A stretch of DNA of 64,000 nt, from contig JAHYZV010000003.1 of the NCBI GenBank assembly GCA_019424245.1, forward strand, positions 124,001 through 188,000. The letters run 5' to 3'. A program made the position numbers and the translations under genes. This document shows positions 35,276-43,632 of this stretch, in pieces (within the stretch, counting starts at the first letter, position 1; each line of letters opens with the position of its first letter). The notes beneath the pieces were generated by a model. The model did no database searches. It had not been told where the DNA came from and worked only from the letters and a program-made list of their open reading frames with translations. The stretch is from Clostridiales bacterium (GTDB lineage Bacteria; Bacillota; Clostridia; Lachnospirales; Lachnospiraceae).

Positions 35276-36079
35276 ATGGATTTAGCTACACTGTTGGGAA
35301 TTATTATTGGGTTTGTCATGGTCGTTATCGGAATTATAACAAGTACGACTAATCCTACACTAAAGGGAATTATGGACACATTTGTTGACATACCGTCAAT
35401 CGCCGTTACTATTGGTGGTTCAATGGCTGGTATGCTCACATCTTATACATTTAAGACATTCTTAGGACATCTTAAGGGATTTGGCATTGCTATGAAAGAT
35501 CCCAAGCTTGATAATGGACAGGTTATTTCTAAGATTATTGAGCTTTCTAACACAGCCAGAAAAGAAGGCCTTCTTGCACTTGAAGAAGTGGCACAGGGAC
35601 TTGATGATGAGTTTATGAAGAAGGGTATTCTTCTCATTGTTGATGGTACTGAGCCGGAACTTGTGAGAGGCATTCTTGAAACAGAACTGGTTAATCTTGA
35701 TACAAGACATAAGAGTACAATTGGCTTTTTTGATAATTGGGCAGCTCTTGCTCCTGCATGGGGAATGATTGGTACGCTTCTCGGACTTGTTAATATGTTA
35801 AAGAACTTATCTGATACAGCATCTATCGGACCTAATATGGCTGTAGCACTTCTTACTACACTTTATGGTTCTTTGATTGCTAACTGGATATGTGTTCCTA
35901 TATCTAATAAGCTCAAGCTTCAGAATAATGATGAATATCAGCTTAGAGAGATTATTATTGAAGGTCTTCTTTCTATTCAGGCAGGAGAGAACCCAAGAGT
36001 TATTGAAGAAAAGCTTAAGTCTTTCCTTTCACCATCTGCCAGAACAGCATTATCTGAACAAGGAGGAGGTGAAGGCTGA
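35276..36079 (+). CDS. motA: Flagellar motor stator protein MotA
   Basis: MotA is the torque-generating stator subunit. The 267-residue protein has four membrane helices (near 3-22, 35-52, 153-175 and 190-208) and the conserved cytoplasmic loop with charged residues (EEVAQGLDDEFMKKGILLIV). The signature GMIGTLLGLVNMLKNL is present. Start ATG 35276 is chosen over an upstream GTG at 35261, which lies within the GGAAGGGG site. Its 3' end overlaps motB by one base. In B. subtilis motAB lie elsewhere, so this placement is a lineage feature. Confidence 0.95.
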   Translation: MDLATLLGIIIGFVMVVIGIITSTTNPTLKGIMDTFVDIPSIAVTIGGSMAGMLTSYTFKTFLGHLKGFGIAMKDPKLDNGQVISKIIELSNTARKEGLLALEEVAQGLDDEFMKKGILLIVDGTEPELVRGILETELVNLDTRHKSTIGFFDNWAALAPAWGMIGTLLGLVNMLKNLSDTASIGPNMAVALLTTLYGSLIANWICVPISNKLKLQNNDEYQLREIIIEGLLSIQAGENPRVIEEKLKSFLSPSARTALSEQGGGEG

Positions 36080-36879
36080 TGGCTAAACAGCGTACAGAGA
36101 ATGCACCACCAGCGGCACTTTGGAAAGATACGTTTTCAGATCTTATGAATCTTCTGCTGTGCTTTTTCGTTTTGATGTTTGCTATGTCTAATATTGATTC
36201 TCAGAAGTTTGAGGAGATTGCAGCTTCACTTTCATCAAGCTTTAGTGTACTTCCTCAAGGCGGTTCTGCACTGTCAAAGGAAGGAATTCTTGTAAGCAGT
36301 GGGGCGAGTCAGCTGAATGAATTGAGCAATTACTATAACAATATGGGCCTTAACAATGATGGCGATATGTCACAGGATGTACAGAATGCTTATGAAGAGA
36401 TTGAAAAAGAAGGTCTTGAGCAGTCTGAAAATATGGCTGAGGAGATTGTTGATAAACTTACAGCCAGTGGAGTTGCAGATTATGTTGATGTTACTGCTTA
36501 TAGTAAATATGTAATGCTTAATGTAAGTGGTGGAATTCTGTTTAATTCGGGAAAGTCGGAGCTTACATCAGAGGCACGCAGTCTTCTTGACAAGGTTGCT
36601 GATGCACTTATTGAATATGATGATAATGTTATTACCATAGAAGGTCACACTGATAGTGTTCCTATCAATACATCACTGTTTCCTAATAATATGATGCTTT
36701 CTCTTTACAGGGCATACAGTGTGTTTGATTTCTTTGTGTCTGAGAAAGGCTTTTCAGATCAGACAATGAGCTCATCCGGAAGAGGAGATGCAGTACCTAT
36801 TGCAACTAATGATACTCCAGAAGGAAGAGCCCAGAACAGAAGAGTTGAGATTAAGGTGTATAATTCAATTAACAGCTAA
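36079..36879 (+). CDS. motB: Flagellar motor stator protein MotB
   Basis: MotB anchors the stator to peptidoglycan. The 266-residue protein has one membrane helix with the proton-conducting aspartate Asp21 (FSDLMNLLLCFFVLMFAMSN), a plug/linker region and an OmpA-like wall-binding domain (about 150-265; IEGHTDSVPI, LYRAYSVFDFF, GRAQNRRVEI). Presence of the Asp fits an H+-driven stator, though the ion cannot be set from sequence. It overlaps motA by one base. Confidence 0.95.
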   Translation: MAKQRTENAPPAALWKDTFSDLMNLLLCFFVLMFAMSNIDSQKFEEIAASLSSSFSVLPQGGSALSKEGILVSSGASQLNELSNYYNNMGLNNDGDMSQDVQNAYEEIEKEGLEQSENMAEEIVDKLTASGVADYVDVTAYSKYVMLNVSGGILFNSGKSELTSEARSLLDKVADALIEYDDNVITIEGHTDSVPINTSLFPNNMMLSLYRAYSVFDFFVSEKGFSDQTMSSSGRGDAVPIATNDTPEGRAQNRRVEIKVYNSINS

Positions 36880-36891
36880 GGAGGATTACTC

Positions 36892-37413
36892 ATGAAAAAG
36901 AGTATGCTTAATGTGATTATTTTGGCACTTGTACTTGTGAATCTGGTACTTACAGTGATTCTTACATTTTCACTTGTATCAACAAATAAGAAGACAAATT
37001 CTCTTATTAATAAAGTGGCACAGATTATTGACCTGGATGTTGCAGGTGGAGTTTCTAATAATAATTCATCTACAGGTTCAGGAATTGAAAATGTAAGTTA
37101 TATTGATATTAAGAACAATGACAGCACGGATATAATTGTTTCATATGTTGATAATGGAAAAACAAGATATGCCGTACTTTCAGTATCTGTCGGACTTAAT
37201 TCAAAAGCTAAGGATTATAGTACTGTATCGACTTCAGTTGATAATGGGATGAAGGTCCTTGTTAATAAGATAACCAATGAAGCTAATAAGTATACTTACA
37301 GCACAATAAGTGCTAATAAATCAACCATGGAAACAGACCTTTTAAAGGAATTCCAGGAATTATTCAAGACTGAGACGATACAAAGTGTACTGATTAATAT
37401 TGTTGTCCAGTAA
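36892..37413 (+). CDS. fliL: Flagellar basal body-associated protein FliL
   Basis: FliL surrounds the stator and helps motor output. The 173-residue protein has a membrane helix (about 7-29) followed by a beta-rich domain and a C-terminal TDLLKEFQELFKTETIQSVLINIVVQ-type end typical of FliL. It lies directly after motB, which fits its known partner. RBS AAGGAGG precedes ATG 36892. Confidence 0.85.
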   Translation: MKKSMLNVIILALVLVNLVLTVILTFSLVSTNKKTNSLINKVAQIIDLDVAGGVSNNNSSTGSGIENVSYIDIKNNDSTDIIVSYVDNGKTRYAVLSVSVGLNSKAKDYSTVSTSVDNGMKVLVNKITNEANKYTYSTISANKSTMETDLLKEFQELFKTETIQSVLINIVVQ

Positions 37414-37445
37414 ACATTAAAGAATATGATAAGGAGGTGAGGAAG

Positions 37446-38432
37446 ATGGGAGAGGTACTTTCACAGAGTGAAATAGATAACCTCTTAAAAGCTTTAAGCA
37501 GTGGAGAATTAGATGTAGATGAGATGAAGAACACAGAAGAAAAGCAAGTCAAGAATTATGACTTTGCAAGACCTTCTAAGTTTTCTAAAGAACATCTAAG
37601 AACACTGGAGATAATATTTGAGCATTTTGGAAGACTGCTGAGTACCAATCTTCCGGCATATCTTAGAAAGACAGTCAATGTTGAGGTTGTTAATTCAGAA
37701 GTGGTTATTTATTCAGAATTTTCTAATGCCCTTTCTAATCCGGTTCTTTTAGGTGTTGTTGGAATGCAACCATTAAGTGGTAACATAATTATGGAGATGG
37801 CATCCAATCTGGGGTTTGCAATTGTTGACAGACTTCTTGGAGGTGCAGGTAATGCTTTGGATAAAGAGAGAGATTTTTCAGAAATTGAGCTTACGATTCT
37901 GGAACGTATCTTTACAGTGTGTGTTAATCAGTTGCAGGAACCATGGGAAAATGTTGTAAAGGTTAATCCAAGACTTGAAAGAATAGAGACTAATTCACAG
38001 TTTGCACAGATTATATCACCGAGTGAAACAATCGCAATTGTAACTATTAATATTAAGATTGGTGATGTGGAGGGACTTATGAATATATGTCTTCCATATG
38101 CAACTCTTGAACCGGTTATGGATAAGCTTAATACCAAGTATTGGTTTTCTAATATGCAGGAAAAAGATTCCAATACATATGAGGATGCTATTGAAACAGT
38201 TATTGATAAAGCAATGATACCAATAAAGGCAGTGCTTGGTACATCTAAGATTAGTGTTTCGGATTTTGTTAATCTGCAGGTTGGAGACGTAATAAAAATT
38301 GATAAAAAGGTTGACCAGGAATTAGAGGTATATGTAGGTAATATTAAGAAGTTTACAGCTTTACCTGGTTATTTTGAGAATAAATACGCAGTAAGAGTTA
38401 CTAATGTAATTAGAGAGGAGAGTGAAGAATAA
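37446..38432 (+). CDS. fliM: Flagellar motor switch protein FliM
   Basis: FliM forms the C-ring and binds CheY-P. The 328-residue protein opens with MGEVLSQSEIDNLLKAL, the CheY-P binding peptide. The CheC-like middle domain and a C-terminal FliN-like domain (about 245-328; LGTSKISVSDFVNLQVGDVI) follow. ATG 37446 is chosen; the in-frame GTG at 37437 lies inside the AAGGAGGTGA site. It overlaps fliY by one base. Confidence 0.95.
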   Translation: MGEVLSQSEIDNLLKALSSGELDVDEMKNTEEKQVKNYDFARPSKFSKEHLRTLEIIFEHFGRLLSTNLPAYLRKTVNVEVVNSEVVIYSEFSNALSNPVLLGVVGMQPLSGNIIMEMASNLGFAIVDRLLGGAGNALDKERDFSEIELTILERIFTVCVNQLQEPWENVVKVNPRLERIETNSQFAQIISPSETIAIVTINIKIGDVEGLMNICLPYATLEPVMDKLNTKYWFSNMQEKDSNTYEDAIETVIDKAMIPIKAVLGTSKISVSDFVNLQVGDVIKIDKKVDQELEVYVGNIKKFTALPGYFENKYAVRVTNVIREESEE

Positions 38433-39709
38433 TGGATGGAATGTTATCCCAGGACGAGATTAATGCACTTCTGAGTGGCATGAATACAGGAGGAGATGAC
38501 ACATCTGATTCATCAACAGCAACAACAACTATACCAGAGGATAATGCTAATGATAATACAGATGGCGGCTTTACACTTACTGAGTCAGAAAAAGATGCTG
38601 TCGGTGAGATATCTAATATTAGCATGGGAACAGCTGCTACAACACTTAGTTCTCTTCTTTCACAGAAAGTTAATATTACAACACCAAAAGTAGAAGTTGC
38701 TACATGGGATGATTTATCAAGTAAATATGACAGACCATGTGTTATGTTGCAGATTTCTTACAAAGAAGGTCTTGCAGGCAATAATGTTTTAATATTAAGA
38801 GAGAATGATGTTAAGATAATTACAGATCTTATGATGGGAGGACCAGGTAATGTTGATCCAGACGAACCATTGACAGAACTTCATCTTAGTGCAATCGGAG
38901 AGGCTATGAATCAGATGATGGGTTCAGCAGCTACATCTTTATCATCAATGTTTAATAGAAAAATTGATATCAGTCCACCAATAGCTAACTTAGTGGAGAC
39001 ATACAATGAATTAGATGATAACCTGCCAGGATTCCTTAAAAACCATTTTGTAATGGTGGCTTTTAAGATGCAGATTGGCGAACTTATAGATAGTGAGATT
39101 ATGCAGTTATATCCTAAGGAATTTGCACAGGAACTTCTTAACATGTTTATGCCGTCAGCAGAACCTGAACAGCCACAGGTAAGTCAGGAAGATACAGCTA
39201 ATCATCAGGAAGAGCAGTTGCAGCAGGCCCCGGCACAGAATATGACACAGACAATGCCACAGCAGGATGTACCGGTGCAGAATACTACAGCACAGACAGC
39301 ACCACAACAGGGAATGCCGATGCAGAATATGGGAATGCCTTATGGTTATGGAATGCCGATGCAAGGTATGCCTGTGCAGGGTATGCCAATGGCAGGGTAT
39401 GCACCAGCACAGGATGTTAATGTATCTCCAGCAGCATTTCAGCCATTTTCAACAGATGTCAATCCTTTGACACAGAAGGAAAATATTGAACTTATTAAGG
39501 ATGTTCCACTTGAAGTAACAGTAGAACTTGGCAGAACAACAAAATCTATAAAAGATATACTTGAATTTGCTCCTGGAACAATTGTAGAACTTAATAAAAT
39601 TGCAGGCGAATCTGTTGATGTTCTTGTTAATGGCAAATATGTTGCAAAGGGTGAAGTTGTTGTTATTGAAGAAAGTTTTGGTGTACGTATAACAGAGATT
39701 ATCAAGTAA
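38432..39709 (+). CDS. fliY: Flagellar switch phosphatase FliY (FliN family)
   Basis: FliY dephosphorylates CheY-P at the switch and forms part of the C-ring. The 425-residue protein has a short N-terminal FliM-type peptide (MLSQDEINALL), a CheC-like domain with two Glu-x2-Asn active sites (VGEISNISMG and IGEAMNQMMG), a 100-residue Gln/Pro/Met-rich linker (about 241-345) with GMPMQGMPVQ-type repeats, and a C-terminal FliN domain (about 355-425). B. subtilis FliY is about 378 residues. The long linker is the odd part. Confidence 0.93.
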   Translation: MDGMLSQDEINALLSGMNTGGDDTSDSSTATTTIPEDNANDNTDGGFTLTESEKDAVGEISNISMGTAATTLSSLLSQKVNITTPKVEVATWDDLSSKYDRPCVMLQISYKEGLAGNNVLILRENDVKIITDLMMGGPGNVDPDEPLTELHLSAIGEAMNQMMGSAATSLSSMFNRKIDISPPIANLVETYNELDDNLPGFLKNHFVMVAFKMQIGELIDSEIMQLYPKEFAQELLNMFMPSAEPEQPQVSQEDTANHQEEQLQQAPAQNMTQTMPQQDVPVQNTTAQTAPQQGMPMQNMGMPYGYGMPMQGMPVQGMPMAGYAPAQDVNVSPAAFQPFSTDVNPLTQKENIELIKDVPLEVTVELGRTTKSIKDILEFAPGTIVELNKIAGESVDVLVNGKYVAKGEVVVIEESFGVRITEIIK

Positions 39710-39765
39710 TTGTTATGATTTTCTAAAAAATCAAAAAAAGAGTAGGAAATTGATAGTATTTGTTG

Positions 39766-39771
39766 TATAAT
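39766..39771 (+). promoter_or_regulatory. Isolated perfect -10 box before cheY
   Basis: TATAAT at 39766-39771 lies in the 112-base gap between fliY and cheY, but no -35 sits at 16-18 bases (a TTGATA at 39750-39755 is only 10 away). An internal promoter for cheY is possible. Confidence 0.3.
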
Positions 39772-39821
39772 ACATTCGAATGATTTTTGTGAATAATTTG
39801 TTTTTGAATAGGAGAAAATTT

Positions 39822-40184
39822 ATGGCAAAGAATATTTTGATTTGTGATGATGCTGCATTCATGAGAATGATGATTAAGGATATTCTCACAAAGAATGGAT
39901 ACAATATAGCAGGTGAGGCAGAGAATGGACAGAAGGCAGTAGAAAAGTATGCTGAGTTAAAGCCAGATCTTGTGCTTATGGATATAACAATGCCTGAGAT
40001 GGATGGAATTGAAGCTCTTAAGAGAATTAAGGCTGCAGATCCTTCAGCATCTGTTATTATGTGTTCTGCAATGGGACAGCAGGCTATGGTTATTGAATCT
40101 ATACAGTCAGGAGCTAAGGACTTTATTGTTAAACCATTCCAGGCAGACAGAGTAATTGAAGCTGTTCAGAAAGTTGTTGGATAA
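39822..40184 (+). CDS. cheY: Chemotaxis response regulator CheY
   Basis: CheY carries the phosphate signal from CheA to FliM. The 120-residue receiver has the acidic pocket (Asp9/Asp10), phosphorylated Asp54 (VLMDITMPEMDG) and Lys in the FIVKPF strand. Length is that of a single-domain CheY. ATG 39822 is chosen; the longer frame from 39780 starts in the leader without a site. It lies between fliY and fliO, the conserved Firmicutes position. Confidence 0.95.
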   Translation: MAKNILICDDAAFMRMMIKDILTKNGYNIAGEAENGQKAVEKYAELKPDLVLMDITMPEMDGIEALKRIKAADPSASVIMCSAMGQQAMVIESIQSGAKDFIVKPFQADRVIEAVQKVVG

Positions 40185-40186
40185 TA

Positions 40187-40558
40187 ATGGTTGCATTAGC
40201 TGGGTTGAATAGTAGATGGGAAGCGTTTGCACAGTTGCTTACGCTTCTCGTTGTTTTTATATTTGTTTTGGCACTTACATATTTTGCTACAAGATGGGCT
40301 GGTAATATGCAGAAAACCAAAATGGCTGGACGCAATATCCAGATACTTGAAACAATGAGAGTGTCTAATACTAAGTATATTCAGATTATTAAGATTGGCA
40401 GTAAATGTTTTGCAGTAGCAGTCTGCAAAGATACTATCACTTATTTGAGTGAGATTAACGAGCAGGAACTGACTTATTCGTCAGAGTCAAAGACAATCAA
40501 TACTGATGGATTTAAAGCTATACTTGAAAAGTTTAAGAAAGACAAACCAGATAATTAA
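40187..40558 (+). CDS. fliO: Flagellar biosynthesis protein FliO/FliZ
   Basis: The 123-residue protein has one membrane helix (about 12-34) and a cytoplasmic domain with GRNIQILETMRVSNTKYIQII and FAVAVCKDTITYLSEI, as in FliO (FliZ in B. subtilis). FliO helps assemble FliP in the export gate. It starts 2 bases after cheY and precedes fliP. It lacks a clear signal peptide. Confidence 0.85.
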   Translation: MVALAGLNSRWEAFAQLLTLLVVFIFVLALTYFATRWAGNMQKTKMAGRNIQILETMRVSNTKYIQIIKIGSKCFAVAVCKDTITYLSEINEQELTYSSESKTINTDGFKAILEKFKKDKPDN

Positions 40559-40579
40559 TTAGGCAGGAACGAGAGAGTT

Positions 40580-41383
40580 ATGTTACAGTGGATTAGAAAG
40601 CATAGAAAGGCATTAGCAGGAATATCGGTTGGGGCAGGAGCTTTTTTTGCAGCCATTTCATTTATTACATATAAGGTAATGGCTGCTGAGGAAACAACAG
40701 CATCAGGAAATAATCTTATTAATATAGGTATTTCTACGAGTGATGGTAATGATATGGCTAGTGTTTTGCAGATGCTTCTTGTACTTACAGTAATTTCACT
40801 GGCACCTTCTATTCTGATTATGCTGACATCATTTACAAGAATTGTAATTGTGTTGCATTTTACGAGGGCTGCGCTTGGAACACAGACAGTACCACCTAAT
40901 CAGGTTATTATAGGTTTGTCTTTATTTTTGACCTTTTTTGTTATGTCGCCTGTTTTTACGGAAGTTTATGACAGTGCACTAAAACCACTATCCAATAATG
41001 AGATATCGGTCGAGGAAGCGTATGAAACAGGAGTAAAGCCATTGAAAAGCTTTATGTTGAAACAGACTTCTACAAAGGATCTTGATACATTTTTTAAGAT
41101 TGCAGGATATGAGGAAGGCTCTGTTACATCGGAAGATGATATTTCTATGACAGTGCTTGTACCATCGTTTATTATAAGTGAATTAAGAATTGCATTTATT
41201 ATAGGATTCTTAATATACATACCTTTTATTATTATTGATATGGTTGTATCGTCAACTCTTATGTCGATGGGTATGATGATGCTTCCACCAACCACCATAT
41301 CTGCTCCATTTAAGATTTTACTTTTTGTAATGGCAGATGGCTGGAATCTGATAATTGGAAATCTTGTAGCAACATTTAAGTAA
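40580..41383 (+). CDS. fliP: Flagellar export gate protein FliP
   Basis: FliP is the main subunit of the export channel. The 267-residue protein starts with a signal-peptide-like segment (about 1-35, ending VMAAEE) and has the family core LAPSILIMLTSFTRIVIVLHF, GTQTVPPNQVIIGLSLFLTF and the C-terminal DMVVSSTLMSMGMMMLPP. Four hydrophobic segments are present. Confidence 0.96.
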   Translation: MLQWIRKHRKALAGISVGAGAFFAAISFITYKVMAAEETTASGNNLINIGISTSDGNDMASVLQMLLVLTVISLAPSILIMLTSFTRIVIVLHFTRAALGTQTVPPNQVIIGLSLFLTFFVMSPVFTEVYDSALKPLSNNEISVEEAYETGVKPLKSFMLKQTSTKDLDTFFKIAGYEEGSVTSEDDISMTVLVPSFIISELRIAFIIGFLIYIPFIIIDMVVSSTLMSMGMMMLPPTTISAPFKILLFVMADGWNLIIGNLVATFK

Positions 41384-41400
41384 GGCAGGAGGTAAAGAAT

Positions 41401-41667
41401 ATGGATGCTGGACAGGTTGTAACAGTAGCAAGACAGACTATATGGGTTATAGTGAAGACTTCTGTGCCACTTTTACTTGTTTCAATGATTGTCGGACTTA
41501 TTATAAGTCTTTTTCAGACACTTACATCTATTCAGGAACAGACACTTACATTTGTTCCAAAACTTCTTGCAATTATGATTGCACTTATGATTATGGGAAA
41601 CTGGCTTCTTAATGAGATAGTTTCGTTTATGCAGATGCTTTGGGGAAGCTTTGGTCAGTATATATGA
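41401..41667 (+). CDS. fliQ: Flagellar export gate protein FliQ
   Basis: The 88-residue protein has two membrane helices and the conserved SLFQTLTSIQEQTLTFVPKL loop. Four copies assemble around FliP-FliR. GGCAGGAGG lies just before ATG 41401. Confidence 0.95.
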   Translation: MDAGQVVTVARQTIWVIVKTSVPLLLVSMIVGLIISLFQTLTSIQEQTLTFVPKLLAIMIALMIMGNWLLNEIVSFMQMLWGSFGQYI

Positions 41668-41684
41668 TGGCAGGATAGTGTGTT

Positions 41685-42458
41685 ATGAATTTTACATTTG
41701 CATTGGAGCAATTTGAATTATTTGTTTTGATATTAATAAGGCTGGCATCTTTTGTATTTGCTGCGCCTTTTTTTAATATGGCAAATGTACCAAGAAAGGT
41801 AAAGGCTGGATTTGCACTGTGCCTTACAGTTCTGGTATATTCGCTTTTTCCTGATATGACAGTTGAGTATAATGGCATGATTGATTATGCAATAATTGTT
41901 GTTGAGGAGATGATTGTTGGAATTCTTCTTGGGGCAGTGTCGTCTTTTTGCGTGCAGATTATTATGTTTGCAGGTAAGATTATTGATATGGATATCGGTA
42001 TATCAATGGCACAGCTTTATGACCCTACAACAAGAATGCAGGTTGGTATCATGGGAAATTTATATTATTATATGATGATGCTTCTGCTTATAATTTCAGG
42101 TATGCATCAGTATCTTGTCGCTGCAATTATTGAGACATATAAAGTTATTCCAATTGGTGGGGTGAAATTTGGTGCAGGAATATATACTGCCATAATAAGT
42201 TTTATGTCAGATTTTTTTGTTATAGGATTCAGAATTGCGCTTCCGGTATTTTCAGCGATTCTTATGCTAAACTGTGTGCTTGCGATTCTTGCCAAGGTAT
42301 CACCTCAGATGAATATGTTTGTTGTTGGTATGCAGCTAAAGATATTTGTAGGTATATTTGTAATTTTGTTTACAATTTCAATGCTTCCATCAGTGTCTGA
42401 TTTTATACTTGATGAGATAGAAAGATTATTTGCTATGTTAGTAAGGGGAATGAGCTAG
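41685..42458 (+). CDS. fliR: Flagellar export gate protein FliR
   Basis: FliR closes the FliP-FliQ export channel. The 257-residue protein has about six membrane segments and the family patterns FVFAAPFFNMANVPRKVKAG and VGILLGAVSSFCVQIIMFAG. Its stop codon shares its last base with the GTG start of flhB, so the two are translationally coupled. In some clostridia FliR and FlhB are fused; here they are separate. Confidence 0.95.
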   Translation: MNFTFALEQFELFVLILIRLASFVFAAPFFNMANVPRKVKAGFALCLTVLVYSLFPDMTVEYNGMIDYAIIVVEEMIVGILLGAVSSFCVQIIMFAGKIIDMDIGISMAQLYDPTTRMQVGIMGNLYYYMMMLLLIISGMHQYLVAAIIETYKVIPIGGVKFGAGIYTAIISFMSDFFVIGFRIALPVFSAILMLNCVLAILAKVSPQMNMFVVGMQLKIFVGIFVILFTISMLPSVSDFILDEIERLFAMLVRGMS

Positions 42459-43576
42459 TGCGAAGAACTTATCTTTACATGAACCTCCAGTTGTTTGCTA
42501 AAGACGGACCAGGAGGAGAAAAGACAGAACCGGCTACAAGTAAGAAGCTGGATGATATCCGAAAAGAAGGTCAGGTTGCCAAAAGTAAGGAACTGATAAC
42601 GGCAGTTTCACTTATGTCACTGTTTATTATGCTTAAAGTGTATGTTGGAAAGATAGGAACTAAACTGATAGATGCATTTACAACGATATATGCTCTTATG
42701 GGGAAGGTTATTAATGAAAGTTCACAGGGACTGACAATTAATATGGCATCTGGTATTGTAAGACAGGCAATTATAATTATTCTTAATATTATTATCCCTG
42801 TGCTTATTGTCGCTGTAATCATAGCAATTCTTGGAAATATGCTTCAGCAAAGATGGATGGTTACAGCTAAACCGCTTGCACCGAAGGCAAGTAAAATTAA
42901 TCCTCTTAATGGATTTAAAAGGATTTTTTCTGTAAGGCAGTTATTTGAACTGATTAAGGCTGTTGCCATGATGAGTATTATTGGAATTATGGTCTACAAT
43001 TGTGTAAGAAAGAATATGAATATTCTGCTTACTTTTTATGATGTTACTTTATATACTGCGCTTTCTGTGGTCGGTAATATAATTATTAATCTTGGAATCC
43101 AGATAAGTGCAGTGTTTCTTATAGTTGGTTTTGTTGACCTTATATATCAGAGACATAAGTTTAAGACTGATAATATGATGACAAAACAGGAAATTAAAGA
43201 TGAATTCAAGAATGCAGAGGGTGATCCGCAGGTTAAGGGACAGATTAAGAGAAGGATGCAGGAAATCTCAAGAAGAAGAATGATGCAGCAGCTTCCAGAG
43301 GCGGATGTTGTAATTACGAACCCGACACATTTTGCGGTGGCACTGAAATATGAACCTGATTCTGGAAAAGCACCTGTAGTTATAGCCAAAGGTGCTGATT
43401 ATCTGGCTTTCCAGATAAGGGATAAAGCAAAAGAGTACAATATATCTGTAGTAGAAAATAAGCCTCTTGCGAGAATTATTTATCATAATGTTGATATAGG
43501 TATGGAAATACCTCCAGAGTTGTACTATGCAGTTGCAGAAATTCTTGCATCTGTTTTACGCACAAATAATAGATAA
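42458..43576 (+). CDS. flhB: Flagellar export switch protein FlhB
   Basis: FlhB sets export specificity and changes it when the hook is complete. The 372-residue protein begins with a basic region (GGEKTEPATSKKLDDIRKEG), has four membrane helices and the self-cleaving NPTH motif with Asn288 (VVITNPTHFAVAL). The start is GTG at 42458, supported by AGGGGAATG upstream in fliR; a later ATG at 42479 (MNLQLFA) has no site. Length is normal. Confidence 0.95.
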   Translation: MRRTYLYMNLQLFAKDGPGGEKTEPATSKKLDDIRKEGQVAKSKELITAVSLMSLFIMLKVYVGKIGTKLIDAFTTIYALMGKVINESSQGLTINMASGIVRQAIIIILNIIIPVLIVAVIIAILGNMLQQRWMVTAKPLAPKASKINPLNGFKRIFSVRQLFELIKAVAMMSIIGIMVYNCVRKNMNILLTFYDVTLYTALSVVGNIIINLGIQISAVFLIVGFVDLIYQRHKFKTDNMMTKQEIKDEFKNAEGDPQVKGQIKRRMQEISRRRMMQQLPEADVVITNPTHFAVALKYEPDSGKAPVVIAKGADYLAFQIRDKAKEYNISVVENKPLARIIYHNVDIGMEIPPELYYAVAEILASVLRTNNR

Positions 43577-43632
43577 AAGTCAGATTATGTGATATTATGT
43601 AAAATAATGACTAAATTGAAAGGAGAGAAATG

